Shown here: positions 59,792-64,000 of the stretch, piece after piece | Numbering within the stretch: position 1 is the stretch's first letter | How the letters are laid out: each line of letters opens with the position of its first letter | Source: Acidobacteria bacterium Mor1 | GTDB taxonomy: Bacteria; Acidobacteriota; Polarisedimenticolia; Polarisedimenticolales; Polarisedimenticolaceae | DNA length: 64,000 nt | Reading direction: 5' to 3' | NCBI GenBank assembly: GCA_001664505.1 | Contig: CP011806.1 | Span: forward strand, 1,239,537-1,303,536 | Made by a program: the position numbers and the translations under genes | The notes under the pieces: generated by a model | Seen by the model: the letters and a program-made list of their open reading frames with translations, nothing else | Told to the model about the DNA's origin: nothing | Databases searched by the model: none

Positions 59792-60397
59792 GTGGAGGGG
59801 AGATTGCACGGTCCGACCGACGAGGAACTGCTGCTGGCGGTTCGCTCGGGTGACAACGATTCGTTCGGGACCCTGGTCGCTCGCTGGGAGCGTCCGCTGT
59901 TCCACTTCGTCTACCGGATGATCTCCCGTCCGGAAGATGCCCGGGACATCTGCCAGGAGACCTTCCTGCGGGTGTTGAACAAGGCGCATCGCTTCAAGCC
60001 CGGCGCCAAGTTCTCGACCTGGATGTACCAGATCGCCCTCAACCTCTGTCGCGATCAGCTGCGCAAGAAACGCCGCTGGTCGGCGGTGGTGGTCGAGCGC
60101 AACAGCGACTTCGAGCCGGAGCCGGCGCCGAGCGCCGTGCTGCAGGTCGAGGACAACCCCGCCGAGGCGGCGGAACGCACCGAGCGGCGGCAGCTGATCA
60201 CCCAGGCTCTGGGTGAGATCCCTGCCGAACAGCGCGAGGTGCTGGTGATGAAAGAGTTCGAGGGGATGAAATTCCGTGAGATCGCGGAGATCCTGGGCTG
60301 TCCGGAAAGCACGGTCAAGTCCCGGATGTACTACGGCCTCAACGGTCTGAAGGCGGCCCTGGCCAAACAGGGGTTCACCGCCGAGGGAGTGAGCTGA
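59792..60397 (+). CDS. ECF-type RNA polymerase sigma factor
   Basis: 201 residues. Region 2 is GDNDSFGTLVARWERPLFHFVYRMI, ARDICQETFLRVL, KFSTWMYQIALNLCRD. Region 4 is ALGEIPAEQREVLVMKEFEGMKFREIAEILGCPESTVKSRMYYGLNGL. An acidic linker joins them. It directs RNA polymerase to an extracytoplasmic or stress regulon, released by the anti-sigma encoded next (TGATG overlap). GTG 59792 or TTG 59804, just after GGAGGGGAGA, could be the start. Confidence 0.94.
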   Translation: MEGRLHGPTDEELLLAVRSGDNDSFGTLVARWERPLFHFVYRMISRPEDARDICQETFLRVLNKAHRFKPGAKFSTWMYQIALNLCRDQLRKKRRWSAVVVERNSDFEPEPAPSAVLQVEDNPAEAAERTERRQLITQALGEIPAEQREVLVMKEFEGMKFREIAEILGCPESTVKSRMYYGLNGLKAALAKQGFTAEGVS

Positions 60398-61116
60398 TGT
60401 CCTGCGTGCACTGGAAAGAGCTGCTGGTCGAACAACTCTACGAAGAGCTGGAGCGCGACAAGGCGCTGGCTCTCGAGCATCACCTGGCCGATTGCGCCGA
60501 GTGCCGCCACGAGCTGGAACAGCTGCGTCAGGCTCGTTCGCTGCTGTCCGAGGCAAAACCCGAAGTGCCGACCCTGCCCCGGGTGGTGATGCTGCGTCAG
60601 CCCACGTTCCACCGGCCCTGGATGGCCTTCGCTGCAGGCTTCATTCTCTGTGCGCTGCTGATCGGCGGCGGTATCGCTACCGGCGTCGCGCTCGGACCCA
60701 AGCTCGGCGGCTCCCAGAGCACCACCGCCACCGTGCTGGAGCCGCTACCCCAGGATGCCGGCAATGCCCAGGCCCCTCAGGTGATCGACGGCACCCCGGT
60801 GCGCAACGACTTCGTTTCCAGGGATGAACTGAACAAGGCCCTGGCCAACTACGGCGCCCGGTTCGACGAACGGTTACAGACCAAGGGCAACGAGATCCTG
60901 ACCCGGGTCGGCCAGCAGCCCCCCGAGATGCTGTTGACCCAGGACGAACTGAACGACGCGCTGAGCATCTTCGACCGGCAGCTGGAAAACCGCCGCCGGG
61001 GCCAGATCGAACTGCTGGTCGACCAGCTCGTCCAGACCGAGGCCCGGCTCAAGGCGCAGGAAGACGCCCTGCGCATCCTGGTGCTGTCGGGACAGCCCGG
61101 CGTGCGGCCGGAGTAG
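60397..61116 (+). CDS. Zinc-binding anti-sigma factor, membrane-anchored
   Basis: 239 residues. An N-terminal zf-HC2 motif (HHLADCAECRHELEQL, with an upstream Cys/His) binds zinc and the sigma factor. One membrane helix lies at about 75-100 (FAAGFILCALLIGGGIATGVAL). The periplasmic part is helical and coiled (LNKALANYGARFDERLQTKG, ELNDALSIFDRQLENRRRG, TEARLKAQEDALRIL). It is the antagonist of the ECF sigma, coupled by overlap. The periplasmic coil probably senses envelope stress. Confidence 0.9.
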   Translation: MSCVHWKELLVEQLYEELERDKALALEHHLADCAECRHELEQLRQARSLLSEAKPEVPTLPRVVMLRQPTFHRPWMAFAAGFILCALLIGGGIATGVALGPKLGGSQSTTATVLEPLPQDAGNAQAPQVIDGTPVRNDFVSRDELNKALANYGARFDERLQTKGNEILTRVGQQPPEMLLTQDELNDALSIFDRQLENRRRGQIELLVDQLVQTEARLKAQEDALRILVLSGQPGVRPE

Positions 61117-61159
61117 CCCCGCCGCGAAGCATCGCTCTCTGTAATCCGCCCGGCTGCGG

Positions 61160-63208
61160 TCAGTCGACCGATTCGCCCAGGTCGGTCAGGTGGTCCGCTG
61201 CGGCCGGCGCAAGCTGCGGCCCCTCGTCGGTGAAGGTCCGCGCTTCGGCTCCCAGCGCCGCGCGGAAGGCGTCGATCGCCTCACGCTCCCGGCCCAGCAC
61301 CGCGAGTTCGCGGCCCAGGTAGTACGAGGCGGTGCCGGCGTTGATGCCCTTGCGATCACCCCAGCGCACCCGGCGCCAGTTCTCGGCGGCCATGGTGGCG
61401 TTGCCCGACTCCGACTGCAGCATCGCCAGGTTGCCCAGCGCCGCCGCCGCCTTGTCCGGGAAGGCCACCGCATCCACCGCCGCCCAGGCGGCGAGGACCG
61501 CCGGCAGCCCGACACGGTCTCCCGAGGCGAGCAGCACCGGCGAGGTGTCGCCGCTGACCTCGACCTCTCGCGGCGAGGCACCGGGAGCCGCGAGGCGGAA
61601 GGTCCGGGAGGTAACGCCCGCCTGCTGGAGCTGACGGCGAATCATCGCGGCAGAGGTCATCTCCTGATCGTCGATGGCCAGCACCCGGTCACCGATCTGC
61701 ACGCCTGCTCGAGCGGCGGCACCGTCGACGGCGACCTCGACCACCAGCCCCTTGCCGCCGAGCCGGCTGTCGGCGACGGTCAGGCCCCAGACGGTGCGCT
61801 GCCAGGTCGGACGGGGAAAGTCATCGGGAGCGGCTTCGAGTTGCGTGACCGTGCGCAGCACCGGGCTCCAGAGGAACCAGCGGTCGGCTCCACCGTCCCG
61901 CAGCGGCGGCAGCGCGGCGAAGGCCAGGTCGGTATCTCGCGGCAGCTCCAACTGCATCCAGCCGTCTGCGCGAGTCAGGTCGGCACCCGACGGCGCGGCG
62001 ACCTCGTTGGGTGCGTTGAACAGGTCGGCGAACTCCTGAAGCTCTCCGGGCCAGCTCGATCCGCCGACCATGGCCACGTTGGGCCGCGGCGTGACCTCGA
62101 AGGAGGCGGCGACGTCTTCACGGGCGGTCCGCTCGGCGCGCCATACGATTCGTTTACCCGCCTCGACTTCCAGCACGACCCGGCCGGGACAGACCTTGGC
62201 TTCCTCCACCGGGATGAACCCGGCGTCCTCGCCGTTGATCCGCACCTTGGCCCCCAGCGGCTCTCCGGTGACCCGCAACGAGGCGAAGGAAGGCCGCATC
62301 CGCACCGGCTCGTAGACCTTGGCCGAACGGTCGAGCAGATCGACGGTGACCAGGTCCCGCACCGAGTGATCGGCGAAACAGGGTTTCTTGTACTGGATCT
62401 GGTGTTCGCCCAGCGGAAGGCTGGCGATCAAAAGTTCGCCGGTTTCCGACGGGCGGCCGTAGCTCGACGCCGGCGGTTCGGTGCGCCCGACCTGGGCGCC
62501 GTCGACGTAGACGTCGACTCCGGCAGGAATGGTACGCACCACGACGTCACGGGCGTTGGGAACGAGCTGCATCCGCACCGGCTGCTCTTCGCCGGGGGTG
62601 ATCTGCAGCGCGTAGGTTTCGGGGTCGAAGCCCTTGGCCTCGGCACTCACGGAACGCTCTCCACCCAGCACGGCGAGACTGCCGTCGGGCTGGATCACCA
62701 CCGGCCGGCCGTCGACCAGCACCCGGGCGTCGGGAGGATCGAGTTCGAAGCGCAGGGTGCCGACCAGTTCGTCACGCACCTTGCGGAAGCGCTCCATCCC
62801 CTTGTCCGGGGTCAGGCTGGTGTCGGGGCGGTAGCCCGGACGGGCCTGCAGGATCTCGCGATAGTCCCGCTCCAGCGCATCGAAGTCGCCGAAGGAGGCG
62901 TGAACCTGACCGCGCAGCACGATCGCCTCGGTGCGGTCATCGACGGTCATCGACGGATCGCCGAGCAGGGCTTCGATCGAGGCCAGCGCCTGTTCGAGGC
63001 GCAGCTGGACCAGGTCGTCGCGGATGGCATCGAGGCGGGCGCGCACGACGGGATCGCCATCCTGTGCGGCGGCCGCGGCGGGATCGGCTGCAGAACCGGC
63101 CGTGGTTCCCTCGCCGGGTTGCGGTTCCGCTTCCTGGGCGGCGACGGGCCAGAGAGCCAGTCCCGTCAGCAGCAGCGCTGCAGCGATTCGAATCATCTCG
63201 CGCTTCAT
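61160..63208 (-). CDS. Secreted PEGA / PDZ-domain protein
   Basis: 682 residues. Signal peptide (about 1-25), then a helical/TPR-like region. Several PEGA domains follow (about 140-330: LDPPDARVLVDGRPVVIQPDG, TIPAGVDVYVDGAQVGRTEPP, VTGEPLGAKVRINGEDAGF). A PDZ domain lies at about 485-560 (WGLTVADSRLGGKGLVVEVAVDGAAARAGVQIGDRVLAIDDQEM), and a C-terminal TPR-like helical part ends the chain. PEGA proteins attach to cell surface layers. ATG 63208 overlaps the upstream gene (TGATG). It may be a scaffold for envelope transport or assembly. Confidence 0.85.
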   Translation of the reverse strand: MKREMIRIAAALLLTGLALWPVAAQEAEPQPGEGTTAGSAADPAAAAAQDGDPVVRARLDAIRDDLVQLRLEQALASIEALLGDPSMTVDDRTEAIVLRGQVHASFGDFDALERDYREILQARPGYRPDTSLTPDKGMERFRKVRDELVGTLRFELDPPDARVLVDGRPVVIQPDGSLAVLGGERSVSAEAKGFDPETYALQITPGEEQPVRMQLVPNARDVVVRTIPAGVDVYVDGAQVGRTEPPASSYGRPSETGELLIASLPLGEHQIQYKKPCFADHSVRDLVTVDLLDRSAKVYEPVRMRPSFASLRVTGEPLGAKVRINGEDAGFIPVEEAKVCPGRVVLEVEAGKRIVWRAERTAREDVAASFEVTPRPNVAMVGGSSWPGELQEFADLFNAPNEVAAPSGADLTRADGWMQLELPRDTDLAFAALPPLRDGGADRWFLWSPVLRTVTQLEAAPDDFPRPTWQRTVWGLTVADSRLGGKGLVVEVAVDGAAARAGVQIGDRVLAIDDQEMTSAAMIRRQLQQAGVTSRTFRLAAPGASPREVEVSGDTSPVLLASGDRVGLPAVLAAWAAVDAVAFPDKAAAALGNLAMLQSESGNATMAAENWRRVRWGDRKGINAGTASYYLGRELAVLGREREAIDAFRAALGAEARTFTDEGPQLAPAAADHLTDLGESVD

Positions 63209-64000
63209 CACGGCACCCTCACCCAGCCCTGTTCGGAGTCGTAGAGATCGAGAGCCCCGTCGGGACCGAGGGCGATGGCCAGCGGTCGCTGGAGCCCTCG
63301 TTGCTCGCAGTTGTAGCTCTCGACCATCTTGCCGCCGGGACCGAACAGCAACACGTTCTGCGCCTTGCCGTCGAGGACGGCGAAGTAGCCCGACGGGTCG
63401 GCAGCCGCGGAAAGCGGCCGCTGGAAGCCGGGTTGCCCGAGAGGCGCTTCGCTTCCGTCTTCTCGAATCTCCACCAGCTGCCCTTCGTCGCCGTCGACGG
63501 CGACCAGCCGCTGGCCGTCCCACAGCAGCTTTTCGATCTTGCGATCCCGGGACTGCCACAACACCTGGGGCGTCTCCGCTGCCGGGTCGATGCGTCCGAT
63601 GCGCTGCCCCTTGCGGCCGACCACCCAGATACGTCCGGTGGAGTCGGCGGCCATCGCCTTGATCGGGGCGAAATCACCCTGAGAGGCGACGGGCAGCGCG
63701 GTCTGGGGCTGCAGCCGGTAGATGCGGTCCCCTGCGGCGACGAACCCCCGTCCGAGGCCGTCGACGGTCACCGCGCGAATGCTCTCGAGCGCCCACTTGG
63801 CGACGGTGCGTCCCTCGGCGCTGACCCGCAGGATCATGCCGCCGCGGGAGTCGACGATCAGCACACTGCCGTCTTCCAGCCGCGCCAGGTCCTTGACGCC
63901 ACGCAGCTCGGTGCCGGCGCCGGGCCCCTGGGGAAGCTGCCAGTTCCCACCGAGCTTGCGCACTCGCAGCATCTGGCGCACGGCGAGTTCCCGCAGCGCG
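63208..64000 (-). CDS. NHL/beta-propeller protein, C-terminal part (partial)
   Basis: The reading frame is open to the right edge, so the N terminus is outside the window; the first residues look like the end of a helical TPR-like region (ALRELAVRQML). The visible 260 residues form NHL-type blades (GVKDLARLEDGSVLIVDSRGG, MAADSTGRIWVVGRKGQRIG, PLSAAADPSGYFAVLDG). Coupled to the PEGA/PDZ gene by TGATG, so both are in one operon and probably one complex. Confidence 0.78.
   Translation of the reverse strand, partial: ALRELAVRQMLRVRKLGGNWQLPQGPGAGTELRGVKDLARLEDGSVLIVDSRGGMILRVSAEGRTVAKWALESIRAVTVDGLGRGFVAAGDRIYRLQPQTALPVASQGDFAPIKAMAADSTGRIWVVGRKGQRIGRIDPAAETPQVLWQSRDRKIEKLLWDGQRLVAVDGDEGQLVEIREDGSEAPLGQPGFQRPLSAAADPSGYFAVLDGKAQNVLLFGPGGKMVESYNCEQRGLQRPLAIALGPDGALDLYDSEQGWVRVP

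Noticed and set aside
1-64000. Selenoprotein genes expected from selC
   Set aside because: No in-frame UGA with a family-specific context and following hairpin was recognised in this window.

Overview
The window is GC-rich bacterial DNA with dense gene packing. It has many 1 to 4 base stop/start overlaps and frequent GTG and TTG starts behind strong Shine-Dalgarno sequences. The gene content includes Ser/Thr kinases, an FHA/AAA+ regulator, an MglA-like GTPase fused to a histidine kinase, PEGA/PDZ and Ycf48-like lipoproteins, an M56 sensor with BlaI, XRE-TPR regulators, pentapeptide-TIR proteins, a multihaem cytochrome and a selenocysteine tRNA. This best fits Acidobacteriota or a similarly complex Gram-negative lineage. 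The assignment rests on gene content only.

Layout. 1-7 kb: c-type cytochromes, an iron module (FeoB, a FeoA-domain regulator, ferritin) sharing a palindromic operator candidate, a universal stress protein, a secreted FN3/IPT protein and a DUF1508 protein. 7.18-12.60 kb: a roughly 5.4 kb integrated element in a tRNA-Ala(GGC) gene, bounded by perfect 40-bp direct repeats. It carries a decayed tyrosine recombinase, a PadR-led operon with a perfect palindromic operator, small membrane proteins and an HNH endonuclease. 12.6-16.2 kb: a transmembrane Ser/Thr kinase and an FHA/AAA+ regulator lacking the Walker A lysine. 16.3-24.1 kb: a lipid polyketide cluster (MMPL exporter, secreted protein, type III PKS, ICMT-like methyltransferase, ACP, acyl-AMP ligase, flavin monooxygenase).

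24.08-36.35 kb: a second island, about 12.2 kb, in the selenocysteine tRNA gene (selC). It encodes membrane-anchored pentapeptide-repeat proteins, an XRE-TPR regulator, a secreted repeat protein, a pentapeptide-TIR protein, a lone TIR protein, a KGGVGR-type ATPase fused to pentapeptide repeats and a TIR domain, a frameshifted integrase whose start overlaps the fusion gene's stop, and two membrane proteins. Another pentapeptide-TIR gene lies just beyond selC, and a macro-like/TIR fusion lies at 40.7 kb, so five TIR proteins occur within 13 kb. This is the best candidate for an undescribed signalling or defence system.

37.8-48.1 kb: an M56/BlaI pair, pyruvate kinase, isoaspartyl peptidase, a CPBP protease and lipoproteins. 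48.1-52.8 kb: a coupled signalling operon (SpoIIE-type phosphatase, response regulator, small protein, GTPase-histidine kinase fusion, DHp-only protein). 52.9-64 kb: a secreted protein, a GNAT, a LeuRS-like protein without an editing insertion placed directly downstream of an apparently interrupted tRNA-Asn, a glycosyltransferase, an AraC regulator, a secreted HEGQH protein, an ECF sigma/anti-sigma pair, and PEGA/PDZ and NHL-type proteins running off the right edge. Both islands duplicate the 5' half of their tRNA up to the anticodon arm, which is uncommon and suggests related integration chemistry.
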